The notes under the pieces are model-generated. The model was not told the origin of the DNA. It saw only the letters and a program-made list of their open reading frames with translations, and did no database searches. Made by a program: the position numbers and the translations under genes. 64,000 bases of DNA from CALKZN01 sp964633815 (GTDB lineage Bacteria > Pseudomonadota > Gammaproteobacteria > Arenicellales > Arenicellaceae). Every line of letters starts with the position of its first letter. The first letter of the stretch is position 1. The stretch is taken from contig CAZWHW010000004.1 in the NCBI GenBank assembly GCA_964633815.1, forward strand, positions 1-64,000, in the 5' to 3' direction. Of this stretch, positions 44,981 through 53,925 are shown one piece after another.

Positions 44981-45952
44981 TTAGTTAACGCGCTTAACGA
45001 CTAGTTCAGCGAGCTCTTTAAGAAGGGCAGTATTATCGCTTAATTGTTCTAATAACTGCAATGCGTCATTAACTAATTTCTGCGCTTCTATTCGGGCATT
45101 GTCAATGCCAAGATGTGAAATGTAGGTGGATTTACCGAGTGCTTTATCTGCGCCGCTTGGCTTGCCAAGAGTATCAGTGTCAGTAGTTTCATCTAAAATA
45201 TCATCGACAATTTGAAAGGCAAGTCCAATTTTCTTACCGTATTCCTTAATGATTTTAAAATCATTTATGTTGCATGTTTGTGAGCATAGTGCACCTAGCA
45301 TAGTAGAAACTTTGATTAGCGCACCTGTTTTAAGGCGATGCATTTTTTCGAGCTCAGCCAACGAAATGTCGATATTGGTGGCATTGATGTCGAGCATTTG
45401 ACCACCAACCATGCCAAAAACTCCGCAGGAGTGTGCCAAAAGGTTGATCATTTTCAATTGATTGACAGGTGTAATTCCACTATTTTTATGTGATAGTAAT
45501 TCAAAGGCGAATGCTTGCAAGGCATCGCCAGATAGAATAGCTGTGGCTTCATTGTATTGAATGTGAGCAGTTGGTTTGCCACGGCGTAAGTGATCATCAT
45601 CCATAGCAGGAAGATCATCATGAATTAATGAGTAAGCATGAATGCATTCAACAGCACAAGCCACAGAGTCTAGTTTTTTTATTGGAACGTTGAAAGCAAT
45701 GCCTGAAGCGTAGACTAATAGTGCGCGCAGTCGTTTGCCGCCATTGAGTGTTGAATAGCGCATTGCCTCGCTTAAAGGCTCGTGTAGATCTTTTGGCAAG
45801 AGCTTTTCTAACGCGGCTTCAGTTCGATGACGCAGGTCTTCAAGAGAGATTGAAACAGAGGAATTGGATTGACTGATAGCCACTTTGATTTGGGATTTGA
45901 AACGCCGATTATTCTGATTCAGTTTGGAATGGTTCGGTGCGCAGTTCACCAT
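44981..45952 (-). CDS. ispA: farnesyl diphosphate synthase (polyprenyl synthetase)
   Basis: Polyprenyl synthetase with first Asp-rich motif in LIHDDLPAMDDDHLRRGKPT and second in VDDILDETTDTD, plus GGKRLRALLVYASG. It makes farnesyl diphosphate from IPP and DMAPP. The start is uncertain. ATG 45950-45952 gives 323 residues, overlaps xseB by 44 bp and has AGGG 4 bp before it. GTG 45881-45883 gives 300 residues, closer to E. coli IspA (299), without a ribosome site. The first 23 residues of the long form look unconserved, so the shorter protein is quite possible. Confidence 0.93.
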   Translation of the reverse strand: MVNCAPNHSKLNQNNRRFKSQIKVAISQSNSSVSISLEDLRHRTEAALEKLLPKDLHEPLSEAMRYSTLNGGKRLRALLVYASGIAFNVPIKKLDSVACAVECIHAYSLIHDDLPAMDDDHLRRGKPTAHIQYNEATAILSGDALQAFAFELLSHKNSGITPVNQLKMINLLAHSCGVFGMVGGQMLDINATNIDISLAELEKMHRLKTGALIKVSTMLGALCSQTCNINDFKIIKEYGKKIGLAFQIVDDILDETTDTDTLGKPSGADKALGKSTYISHLGIDNARIEAQKLVNDALQLLEQLSDNTALLKELAELVVKRVN

Positions 45953-46151
45953 TGTTCCCTTTTAGAAGGATGTCGACTTTTTGTTCGGCTTCTAGTAGTT
46001 TTTCTTGCAATGTCTTAATTAAATTCATGCCTGTTTGGAATTCATCCACGGATTTTTCCAGAGATTGATCTCCAGCTTCCATTCGTTGGACAAGATCTTC
46101 AAGTTCAGCAAAAGCTTTTTCGAATTCAATAGATTGTTTTTTGTCAGACAT
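45909..46151 (-). CDS. xseB: exodeoxyribonuclease VII small subunit
   Basis: 80 residues: IEFEKAFAELEDLVQRMEAGDQSLEKSVDEFQTGMNLI is the XseB helical hairpin signature. It complexes with XseA to degrade single-stranded DNA. GGAGTGCA directly precedes ATG 46149-46151. First gene of the xseB-ispA-dxs operon; divergent from parE. Confidence 0.95.
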   Translation of the reverse strand: MSDKKQSIEFEKAFAELEDLVQRMEAGDQSLEKSVDEFQTGMNLIKTLQEKLLEAEQKVDILLKGNNGELRTEPFQTESE

Positions 46152-46285
46152 TGCACTCCTCCAGTTCAGTATATTTTATCTGAATCTTTGCTGGATAACG
46201 AGGTAAATGGCTAAGAAAATGGATAGGGAAAATATTGAATAATAGTGATATATTTGCCGCGTAAAATTTTAGGTTTGTTTAAAAT

Positions 46286-48175
46286 ATGTCTGAACAATAC
46301 GATTCTTCCGCCATTGAGGTATTAAGTGGTCTTGAGCCTGTGCGTAAGCGTCCAGGTATGTATACCGAGACTGAGCGACCGAACCATCTTGTGCAAGAAG
46401 TGGTTGATAATAGTGTTGATGAGGCGATTGCGGGTCATTGCAAAAAAATCCGCGTGACGATCTTTAGCGACGGTTCAGTTGAAGTGGAAGATGATGGTCG
46501 TGGCATGCCAGTTGATATTCACCAGGAAGAAGGTATTTCTGGTGTTGAAGTCATTATGAGTAAGTTGCATGCGGGTGGCAAATTCTCTAATAAAAATTAT
46601 ACTTTTTCTGGAGGTTTGCATGGAGTAGGTATTTCCGTCGTCAATGCCTTGTCTACTAATGTGGAAGTATGGGTTAAGCGCGGTGGGAAAGAGTTTAATA
46701 TTGGCTTTTCTAATGGTTTGAAACGTTCTGAATTAGAAGAGATAGGAACGGTTGGTCAGAGAAACACGGGAACTCGTATTCGCTTTTGGCCCGACGAGCA
46801 ATTTTTTGATAGTGCAAAAATAAGTGTAAGAAAACTAGCTAAACTGTTGCGTGCCAAAGCAGTGCTTTGTCCAGGACTGGAAATTGAACTATTTGATGAG
46901 ATAGATGCAAGTAATAATGCTATTTGGCAATTTGAGGACGGCTTAACGGAATATGTAAAGCATTCTTTAGCTGATTGTGAGTGGGTTCCAGAACAAGGGT
47001 TTCGCGCCAAAAAGACTGGTGAAGGTGAAGAAGCGGAATGGATGGTGGTCTGGAGTATTGATGCCGAAGAAGCTGTCAATGAGAGTTATGTTAATTTGAT
47101 TCCGACTTCTCAAGGAGGAACTCATGTGAATGGTTTGCGCACTGGATTGACAGATGCAATTCGTGAGTTTTGTGAGTTTCGTGATTTATTGCCGCGTGGT
47201 CTCAAACTTTCCCCAGAAGATGTATGGTCACAATGCCATTATGTATTGTCAGTGCGCATGGCTGATCCGCAATTTTCTGGGCAAACAAAAGAGCGCTTGT
47301 CTTCACGAGAAATATCCAGTTTTGTTGGTGCTGCGGTAAAAGACGCATTTGGTTTATGGCTTAATCAGCATATTGAACAAGGTGAGCGTATTGCTGCATT
47401 GGCAATTGATAATGCCCAGCGTCGATCGAAGACAGCAAAAAAAGTCAAACGTAAAAAAATCACCACCGGACCAGCTCTACCAGGTAAGCTCACAGATTGT
47501 ACTAGTGATGATTTGGACGAAACAGAATTGTTTCTAGTTGAGGGTGACTCAGCAGGTGGTTCAGCAAAACAAGCCCGTCAACGTGAATATCAAGCGATCA
47601 TGCCACTTCGTGGTAAGATTCTAAACACTTGGGAGGTGGATTCAGGTCAAGTATTAGCTTCACAAGAGGTGCACGATATTGCGGTTGCGATTGGTGTTGA
47701 TCCAGGTTCCGATAGTTTGGATGGTTTGCGCTATGGGAAGATATGTATTCTTGCGGATGCTGATTCAGATGGCTTACACATTGCTACCTTGCTGTGCGCT
47801 TTGTTCTCTAAGCACTTTCCAAAATTGGTTGAGGAAGGTCATTTATATGTTGCTATGCCACCGCTGTATCGTATTGATGCTGCCAAGGATGTTTATTATG
47901 CATTAGACGATGAAGAAAAAGATCAAGTAATTGCTAGCATTGAAACTAGGAATTTACGAGTGAAGATTAATGTTCAGCGTTTTAAAGGTTTGGGTGAAAT
48001 GAATCCTTCACAGTTGCGTGAAACGACGATGGATCCAGATAATCGTCGTTTGGTACAAATGACAATTCGTATGGGTGATGGTGCGCATGAAATGATGGAT
48101 ATGCTATTAGCCAAAAAACGAGCAGCGGATCGTAAGGAATGGCTGGGTGAAAAAGGTGGTGATGTTGAAGTCTGA
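46286..48175 (+). CDS. parE: DNA topoisomerase IV subunit B
   Basis: 629 residues (E. coli ParE 630). GHKL ATPase motifs EVVDNSVDEAIAGHC, EDDGRGMPV and GGLHGVGISVVNALS; the transducer domain; and the TOPRIM domain with LVEGDSAGGSAKQ, MPLRGKILN and ILADADSDGLHI. Length and the lack of the GyrB-specific insert favour ParE over GyrB. It supplies ATPase activity for decatenation with ParC. parC is not adjacent. Its last 14 bases overlap the start of the pilin gene. Confidence 0.95.
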   Translation: MSEQYDSSAIEVLSGLEPVRKRPGMYTETERPNHLVQEVVDNSVDEAIAGHCKKIRVTIFSDGSVEVEDDGRGMPVDIHQEEGISGVEVIMSKLHAGGKFSNKNYTFSGGLHGVGISVVNALSTNVEVWVKRGGKEFNIGFSNGLKRSELEEIGTVGQRNTGTRIRFWPDEQFFDSAKISVRKLAKLLRAKAVLCPGLEIELFDEIDASNNAIWQFEDGLTEYVKHSLADCEWVPEQGFRAKKTGEGEEAEWMVVWSIDAEEAVNESYVNLIPTSQGGTHVNGLRTGLTDAIREFCEFRDLLPRGLKLSPEDVWSQCHYVLSVRMADPQFSGQTKERLSSREISSFVGAAVKDAFGLWLNQHIEQGERIAALAIDNAQRRSKTAKKVKRKKITTGPALPGKLTDCTSDDLDETELFLVEGDSAGGSAKQARQREYQAIMPLRGKILNTWEVDSGQVLASQEVHDIAVAIGVDPGSDSLDGLRYGKICILADADSDGLHIATLLCALFSKHFPKLVEEGHLYVAMPPLYRIDAAKDVYYALDDEEKDQVIASIETRNLRVKINVQRFKGLGEMNPSQLRETTMDPDNRRLVQMTIRMGDGAHEMMDMLLAKKRAADRKEWLGEKGGDVEV

Positions 48176-48674
48176 CAAAGTTTTAAATCGATTTTTTTGC
48201 CAAGTACGGATCGGCGGCTTTACGTTGATCGAAATGGTGGTTGTCATTGGCATTATTGCCATTTTAGCTTTGTTAGCAGTGCCCTCGCAGTTGAATCGTT
48301 TGAACCAAAAAAAACTGGCTGAAACGATTCAATTGGCCGAAATTTTTAAAGAACCTATTGCTTTGTTTTATCAGTTAAATGGCAAGTTTCCTGTAAATAA
48401 TGAAGAGGCTGGAATACCTGAGCCAGATAAAATTTTGGGTAATTATTTATCGGGTTTGAATGTGGAAAATGGCGTGATGCATTTGCAACTTGGGAATAAG
48501 TCTGCGAATTTAGAAGGTCAAATATTGAGCATTGTTCCTGTGTTTGTTGAAGGCTCCCCCAACAGCCCGATTTCTTGGGTTTGTGCGGGAAAGAGAATCC
48601 CTGATGGCATGACCGCTGCGGGTGAAAATAAAACCTCGGTCAGCAATAATTTCTTGCCTTTATCTTGTCGATAA
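48162..48674 (+). CDS. type IV pilin-like prepilin protein
   Basis: 170 residues from ATG 48162, which lies in the last codons of parE and is preceded by AAGGTGG. A long 19-residue leader ends at GG^FTLIEMVVVIGIIAILALLAVP, the prepilin peptidase site and N-methylated hydrophobic helix. The C-terminus holds two cysteines (WVCAGKRIPDG ... NNFLPLSCR), matching the disulfide-bonded D-loop and the Y/F-LP-x-x-C-R ending of type IVa major pilins. So it is probably a pilin subunit rather than a GspG-type pseudopilin. No other pilus gene is beside it. A hairpin at 48746-48785 follows. Confidence 0.82.
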   Translation: MLKSDKVLNRFFCQVRIGGFTLIEMVVVIGIIAILALLAVPSQLNRLNQKKLAETIQLAEIFKEPIALFYQLNGKFPVNNEEAGIPEPDKILGNYLSGLNVENGVMHLQLGNKSANLEGQILSIVPVFVEGSPNSPISWVCAGKRIPDGMTAAGENKTSVSNNFLPLSCR

Positions 48675-49061
48675 AATAACTTTAAGTTTTATAAAAGTAT
48701 TGATTTTTGAAATGCAGAAATGAATACTTAGCTTTCTTTGAAACTCTAAGCTAGCAGCTTTAGGTTGCTAGCTTAGAAAATTTTTCTATTTAATTATCTG
48801 AAATTATTTTTTGTAAATGTTGTTATTACAATATTAATTTTGATAGATTCAATAACTACTGAATTAGCATTGAGGCTAATCGGCGGTCTTTAAGTGCAAT
48901 TGCTAGTGTTGGTAAATTTGCATAAATCTATATTGCTATATTTATTATAAAGTTGACGAATTTTCGCAACTGAATAGTTTTGGTATAGCTGACTTCCACA
49001 GTATTTAATCGTTTTAAAGCATACTAAATTCAAAATTTAATTACATCTTAGGTGTTTAACT
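48675..49061. other. 387-bp intergenic region between the pilin gene and gabD
   Basis: Holds the hairpin at 48746-48785 and, further on, a small dyad ATTAGC-N6-GCTAAT (48863-48880) that might be an operator for gabD. The rest is AT-rich with no reading frame of note. The gabD promoter must lie here, but no hexamer pair is convincing. Confidence 0.5.
48746..48785 (+). terminator. probable terminator after the pilin gene
   Basis: CTAAGCTAGCA (48746-48756) and TGCTAGCTTAG (48766-48776) form a perfect 11-bp stem with a 9-nt loop, followed by AAAA and then five T. The T-run is offset by four A residues, so strength is uncertain. Confidence 0.65.
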
Positions 49062-50516
49062 ATGGATCTAAATCAACGTTTGTTAAAACAAAGCAGCTAT
49101 ATCAATGGTCAATGGCAACCCGTTACAGACAGTACATTTACTGTTCAAAATCCTGCAAACGGAGAGGAAGTAGCTGTCATTGCGAGCGCTACTGCGGATG
49201 ATGCGGCGGCGGCAGTTGCCGCTGCTAGTGAAGCTATGCCAGCATGGCAAGTGTTGCCTGCTAAGAATCGTAGCCGTATTTTAAAGCGTTGGTTTGATCT
49301 GATTATGCTACACAAAGACGACTTGGCTGCAATTTTAACTGCCGAGCAAGGTAAGCCCTTTAAAGAGTCATTAGGAGAAATTATTTATGGCGCAAATTAT
49401 ATTGAGTGGTTTGCTGAAGAAGCAAAGCGCGTTTATGGTGACACAATTCCTCAGCCAAGCAATGATAAGCGTCTAGTTGTAATTAAACAGCCAGTTGGTG
49501 TTGTTTCAGCAATTACTCCATGGAACTTCCCCAGTTCAATGATTACTCGCAAGGCAGCTCCAGCAATGGCGGTGGGCTGTACTTTTATTGTTAAAGCAGC
49601 AGAAGAAACGCCATTATCAGCATTGGCTTTAGCTGTGCTAGCAGAAGAAGCGGGTGTTCCTCCGGGTGTCTTTAATGTTATTGCGACTTCTGATTCTAGA
49701 TCTATAGGTAAAGTCTTGACTGGAGATTCTCGGGTGGCGAAATTCTCATTTACAGGTTCAACTCCAGTTGGAAAAATTCTTTTGAAACAATGTGCGGATA
49801 CGGTCAAAAAAACTACTATGGAATTGGGAGGAAATGCACCTTTTATCGTGTTTGATGATGCTGATCTAGATGCTGCTATAGAAGGTGTGCTTGAATCAAA
49901 GTTTCGTAACGCAGGTCAAACCTGTGTTTGTTCAAATCGTATATTTGTCCAAGAAGGAATTTATGATGATTTTGCTAAACAATTGGTTAGCAAAGTGAAT
50001 GAGTTTTCCTTAGGTGAAGGATTTTCTGAGGATACGGATATTGGTCCGTTAATAAATAAAGGCGCTGCAGATTCAGTTAACAAGTTAGTGGTTAATGCAT
50101 CAAGATCGGGTGCTAAAATTCTCACAGGTGGTGCTGCTAGTGAACTGGGTAACGCGTTTTATCAACCAACTGTTCTAGGTGATGTTACGGATAAAATGGA
50201 TATCTTTCAGCAGGAGATTTTTGGGCCTGTTGCGCCGTTAATTAAGTTTAGTACAGAAGAGCAAGTTATTCAGTTTGCAAATGATACCGAGTTTGGTTTG
50301 GCGGCATATATGTACGCGCGCGATATTGGCAGAATTTGGCGTGTATCTGAAGCCTTAGAATATGGAATGGTTGGAATTAATGAGGGTATTATTTCCAACC
50401 CAATGGCACCTTTTGGTGGGGTTAAGCAATCAGGTATGGGTAGAGAAGGTTCTAAATATGGCATTGATGACTACCTTGAGATTAAATACTTATGCATGGG
50501 CGGCTTAGATAGCTAA
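49062..50516 (+). CDS. gabD: succinate-semialdehyde dehydrogenase, GabD type
   Basis: 484 residues. Aldehyde dehydrogenase core with ITPWNFPSSMITRKAAPAMAVGC, FTGSTPVGK, catalytic Glu254 in MELGGNAP and Cys288 in NAGQTCVCSNR, the same positions as in E. coli GabD. The CVC pair (288/290) matches the SSADH redox-switch cysteines. It oxidises succinic semialdehyde to succinate with NAD(P). It stands before a TPP-dependent decarboxylase-like gene and the PHA genes, not beside gabT, so its substrate may come from 2-oxoglutarate rather than GABA. A terminator follows at 50541-50576, so it is probably monocistronic. Confidence 0.92.
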   Translation: MDLNQRLLKQSSYINGQWQPVTDSTFTVQNPANGEEVAVIASATADDAAAAVAAASEAMPAWQVLPAKNRSRILKRWFDLIMLHKDDLAAILTAEQGKPFKESLGEIIYGANYIEWFAEEAKRVYGDTIPQPSNDKRLVVIKQPVGVVSAITPWNFPSSMITRKAAPAMAVGCTFIVKAAEETPLSALALAVLAEEAGVPPGVFNVIATSDSRSIGKVLTGDSRVAKFSFTGSTPVGKILLKQCADTVKKTTMELGGNAPFIVFDDADLDAAIEGVLESKFRNAGQTCVCSNRIFVQEGIYDDFAKQLVSKVNEFSLGEGFSEDTDIGPLINKGAADSVNKLVVNASRSGAKILTGGAASELGNAFYQPTVLGDVTDKMDIFQQEIFGPVAPLIKFSTEEQVIQFANDTEFGLAAYMYARDIGRIWRVSEALEYGMVGINEGIISNPMAPFGGVKQSGMGREGSKYGIDDYLEIKYLCMGGLDS

Positions 50517-50993
50517 AGAATCAGTTATTGTAAATTACAAACTGGCTGCACTAAAGTTGTGCAACCAGTGGTTTTTGCCACTTATTACAGATAATTTTTA
50601 CATAAACCAAGGATTTAGATTGTTATTCATGGTATGTGTGTCGGCCTTTATAAAGAATCTTTATTCATTAAAATCAACAGCTTGAAAGGATTTAATTTAA
50701 GATTTTATTCTATTGGCATAGTTTGTGCTCATTCAGTTTTATAGCAGAGAGTAAAACGATGCTCTGATTAGTTTGGCACTGATTATAAATTTTTTTTATT
50801 GTCATATTAATGTCATCGAATAAGAACATGCTGTGCTTTTTGTAAGGTGTATCAGTTGTAAAGGTGTACAACAAGAATAATAACGTTGTGTTTTCGTGGC
50901 TATTGTTTAAGGCAGTAGCTTAAATTTATACAAGACATTATGTCGAAAGCAGAGTGTTTCCGACAGTGTGCATATTTTATTGAGATTTGGACA
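50517..50993. other. long untranslated region upstream of the TPP enzyme gene
   Basis: 477 bp without a convincing gene. It contains the gabD terminator (50541-50576) and a candidate promoter TTGTCA (50799-50804) / 16 bp / TAAGAA (50821-50826). An in-frame ATG at 50940 could extend the next protein by 18 residues. The leader would be over 150 nt, long for a metabolic operon. I see no THI-box-like or other recognisable riboswitch core. Confidence 0.45.
50541..50576 (+). terminator. Rho-independent terminator of gabD
   Basis: ACTGGCTGCAC (50541-50551) pairs with GTGCAACCAGT (50559-50569) around TAAAGTT with a single C/A mismatch, followed by GG and five T. It starts 24 bp after the gabD stop codon and separates gabD from the operon downstream. 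Confidence 0.8.
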
Positions 50994-52706
50994 ATGCATT
51001 CAGAAAATAAAATTGAAGTAACCGCTATAACTACACCGGTTGAACTTAAAAAAACAGAACAATCAGTCAAGGCCAGTGATTTATTCGTCAAGTGTCTTGA
51101 AAATGAAGGGGTCGAATATATTTTTGGTGTTCCTGGAGAAGAAAATATAGATGTACTGGATGCACTCATTGACAGTCCCATTGAATTTGTAACCACTAGG
51201 CATGAACAAGGGGCCGCATTTATTGCTGATGTATTAGGTAGATTGACGGGTAAAGCGGGTGTTTGTTTATCTACTCTAGGTCCTGGAGCGACAAATCTGG
51301 TGACTGGAGTAGCTGATGCCAATATGGATAGAGCGCCCATAATTGCGATTGCCGGTCAAGGTTCGACTGATCGAATGCATAAAGAAAGTCATCAAATATT
51401 AGACTTGATAGACTTGTTTAAACCAATCACAAAATATTCAACTCAACTTTTAGTTCCTGAAATTATTCCAGAGGTTGTGCGTAAAGCTTTCAAGACTGCG
51501 GAATCTGAAAAGCCAGGTTGTAGTTTTATAGACTTTCCAGAAAATGTTGCCGGCGCTGAATTACCTTTTGGAGCAGTGCCTCTTAAAAAACAAAGTCCGA
51601 AAGCGGCAAAGGCGTCAATAGAAAGTTGTCAGAAGGCGGCAAAAATTATCTCTGAATCAACTTCGCCAATTATTATGGTTGGTAATGGCTCAGTTCGTGG
51701 CAATGCTTGCGCATCATTAGTTAAGTTTGCAGAAACATTGAATATTCCAGTTGCTTCGACTTTTATGGCTAAAGGTTCAATTCCGTTCAGCCATAATTTG
51801 AGTTTAGGTGCAGTGGGGTTACAAGCGCATGATTATGTTTCATATGGTTTTGATGAAGCAGATCTTGTGATTTGTGTTGGCGTTGATATGGTTGAGTATC
51901 ACCCACGTTTGTGGAATCCAAAACGAGATAAAAAAATTATCCATATTGATCGAAGTCCCGCGGAAGTTGATCAACATTATATTCTTGAAGCGGGAGTGGT
52001 TGGTGAAATTGCTGCATCGCTAGAGCAAATTGCAGCATTTAGCGAAAAATCTCCTGATTCAAAAATACATCAACTTCGAGAGCACATTGTTGCGGAAGTT
52101 TCTGAGCATAAAGACACGTTGTCTTTCCCTGTGAAGCCACAAAAAATAATTTGGGATCTTCGTGATGTTTTGAATGAGCAAGATATTGTTATTTCAGATG
52201 TGGGTGCTCATAAAATGTGGATGGCAAGGCTTTATCAAGCGGAAGCTTCGAATACTTGTATTATTTCAAATGGTTTTGCTTCTATGGGCATTGCACTGCC
52301 GGGAGCGATTGCTGCAAAAATGGCTTATCCGGAACGTAAAGCGGTTGCAGTTTGTGGTGATGCGGGTTTCATGATGAATAATCAAGAAATTGATACTGCC
52401 TTACGTTTAGGGCTTGATATTGTAATTTTGATTTTCAATGACAGTAAGTACGGTTTGATTGAATGGCATCAAAAGCGCCATTTTGGTCGTTCAACCGCGA
52501 TTGATTTTGTTAATCCAGATTTTGTTAAGTTTGCTGAAAGTTTTGGTGCAAAGGGTTACCGCGTTGAGCGGACAGAATGTTTGTTGCCAGTTTTGGAAGA
52601 AGCGTTAAATGATGGGACGGTTTCCGTCATTGATTGTCCAGTCGATTATTCTGAAAACATGAAGTTAACTGAAAAATTGAAAACGATGACGTCACCTATT
52701 GCTTAA
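50994..52706 (+). CDS. TPP-dependent acetolactate synthase-superfamily enzyme; candidate 2-oxoglutarate decarboxylase
   Basis: 570 residues from ATG 50994; ATG 50940 would add 18 residues. TPP-enzyme features: N-terminal ASDLFVKCLENEGVEYIFGVPGEENIDVLDAL, catalytic Glu71 in RHEQGAAF, and the cofactor motif GDAGFMMNN...FND (455-483, GDA instead of GDG). No small regulatory subunit gene (ilvN) follows, arguing against anabolic acetohydroxyacid synthase. The sequence, and its partnering with a GabD-type dehydrogenase, resemble the cyanobacterial 2-oxoglutarate decarboxylase, once annotated as acetolactate synthase. If so it makes succinic semialdehyde plus CO2. A catabolic acetolactate synthase is the main alternative. 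The Fe-ADH gene follows after 62 bp. Confidence 0.7.
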   Translation: MHSENKIEVTAITTPVELKKTEQSVKASDLFVKCLENEGVEYIFGVPGEENIDVLDALIDSPIEFVTTRHEQGAAFIADVLGRLTGKAGVCLSTLGPGATNLVTGVADANMDRAPIIAIAGQGSTDRMHKESHQILDLIDLFKPITKYSTQLLVPEIIPEVVRKAFKTAESEKPGCSFIDFPENVAGAELPFGAVPLKKQSPKAAKASIESCQKAAKIISESTSPIIMVGNGSVRGNACASLVKFAETLNIPVASTFMAKGSIPFSHNLSLGAVGLQAHDYVSYGFDEADLVICVGVDMVEYHPRLWNPKRDKKIIHIDRSPAEVDQHYILEAGVVGEIAASLEQIAAFSEKSPDSKIHQLREHIVAEVSEHKDTLSFPVKPQKIIWDLRDVLNEQDIVISDVGAHKMWMARLYQAEASNTCIISNGFASMGIALPGAIAAKMAYPERKAVAVCGDAGFMMNNQEIDTALRLGLDIVILIFNDSKYGLIEWHQKRHFGRSTAIDFVNPDFVKFAESFGAKGYRVERTECLLPVLEEALNDGTVSVIDCPVDYSENMKLTEKLKTMTSPIA

Positions 52707-52768
52707 ATTATTAAAACAATAGTTTACGTTTTTTCAAATAAATTAGTATAAAAATAGATAGGAAAAAT

Positions 52769-53923
52769 ATGCAGTCATTTAGCTTTCAAACGACGCGCTC
52801 AGTTTTATCTGAAGTTGGCGCAACTAGTAAAATAGGTCAATTACTCGCTGATAGAGGATGCAAAAAGGTTGCATTCATTACAGATTCTGTCATTTTGAAG
52901 TTAGGTCTAGCAGAGGCGGCGATAGAAGGTATTAAGGCCGCTGGTATCGATGTATGGGTGTTTGATGATGTCAAAGCTGATCCACCGCAAGAGCTTATTT
53001 TGGATGCAGTTAGTCAAGCCAAAGAACAATGTGTTGATAGTGTGGTGTCAGTTGGTGGTGGTAGTTCAATGGATACGGCGAAATTGATTGCCGTATTAGT
53101 TAACAGTGAACAATCAATCGAAGATATGTATGGTGTCGGCAATGTTAAAGGTGAGCGTCTGCCACTTTTCCTAGCGCCAACGACAGCAGGCACAGGTTCT
53201 GAAGTGACTCCCATCTCGATTGTGACCACAGGTGCAACTGAGAAAAAAGGAGTCGTTTCACCGCAACTTTTACCCGATTGGGCAATTTTAGATGCCGAAT
53301 TAACTGTCGGTTTGCCATCGCATGTGACTGCAGCAACTGGAATAGATGCGATGGTCCACGCGATTGAGGCTTATACCTCGAAAATCAAAAAAAATGTAGT
53401 TTCAGATTGTTTGGCGAAACAGGCGCTGGAGTTACTAGGTGCAAATTTGCGAACAGTCTGCGCGGAGCCTGAAAATCGTCAAGCTAGAGCTGATATGCTT
53501 CTTGGTTCAATGCTAGCGGGCATGGCATTTGCTAATTCGCCAGTAGCTGCTGTGCATGCCTTGGCATATCCTTTAGGTGGACATTTTCATGTGCCACATG
53601 GTTTGTCTAATGCCTTAGTTTTGCCATATGTAATGGAATATAACATTCCAGAAGCTGGTAATTTGTATCTTGAAATAGCGGACTTGATTTTTCCAGAACT
53701 TAAAGGGAAACCAGAGAGTGGTAAATTAGATAATTTATTGAGTTTGACCGCTGCTATTAGTTCAGACCTTGGCTTGGAGTCAAAATTAAGTCAAGTAGGT
53801 GTGAAGTCTGACGATTTAGAATTATTGGCGACCGATGCAATGAAGCAAGAACGCTTGCTCATTAATAATCCTCGGGAAATGACTTTTGACGCAGCCTTTG
53901 ATATTTATCAACGAGCTTTATAA
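52769..53923 (+). CDS. iron-containing alcohol dehydrogenase, candidate 4-hydroxybutyrate dehydrogenase
   Basis: 384 residues, group III (Fe-dependent) alcohol dehydrogenase. NAD-binding GGGSSMD (96-102), PTTAGTGSEVTP, and metal ligands D193, H197 (GIDAMVHAIE), H263 (AVHALAYPLGG) and H277 (HVPHG). The length equals that of known 4-hydroxybutyrate dehydrogenases. The gene lies between a possible succinic-semialdehyde producer and phaE, whose ATG comes 2 bp after its stop codon, so it is clearly in the PHA operon. The simplest role there is reduction of succinic semialdehyde to 4-hydroxybutyrate. The enzyme family is certain; the substrate is inferred. Confidence 0.8.
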   Translation: MQSFSFQTTRSVLSEVGATSKIGQLLADRGCKKVAFITDSVILKLGLAEAAIEGIKAAGIDVWVFDDVKADPPQELILDAVSQAKEQCVDSVVSVGGGSSMDTAKLIAVLVNSEQSIEDMYGVGNVKGERLPLFLAPTTAGTGSEVTPISIVTTGATEKKGVVSPQLLPDWAILDAELTVGLPSHVTAATGIDAMVHAIEAYTSKIKKNVVSDCLAKQALELLGANLRTVCAEPENRQARADMLLGSMLAGMAFANSPVAAVHALAYPLGGHFHVPHGLSNALVLPYVMEYNIPEAGNLYLEIADLIFPELKGKPESGKLDNLLSLTAAISSDLGLESKLSQVGVKSDDLELLATDAMKQERLLINNPREMTFDAAFDIYQRAL

Positions 53924-53925
53924 TT

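Noticed and set aside
46286..48175. GyrB instead of ParE
   Set aside because: The protein is 629 residues and lacks the insert of long gammaproteobacterial GyrB; length and TOPRIM context match ParE.
50994..52706. Anabolic acetohydroxyacid synthase (ilvB/ilvI) for branched-chain amino acids
   Set aside because: No ilvN/ilvH small subunit or ilvC follows, and the gene is embedded with SSADH and PHA genes. The fold is the same, so this rejects the pathway role, not the superfamily.
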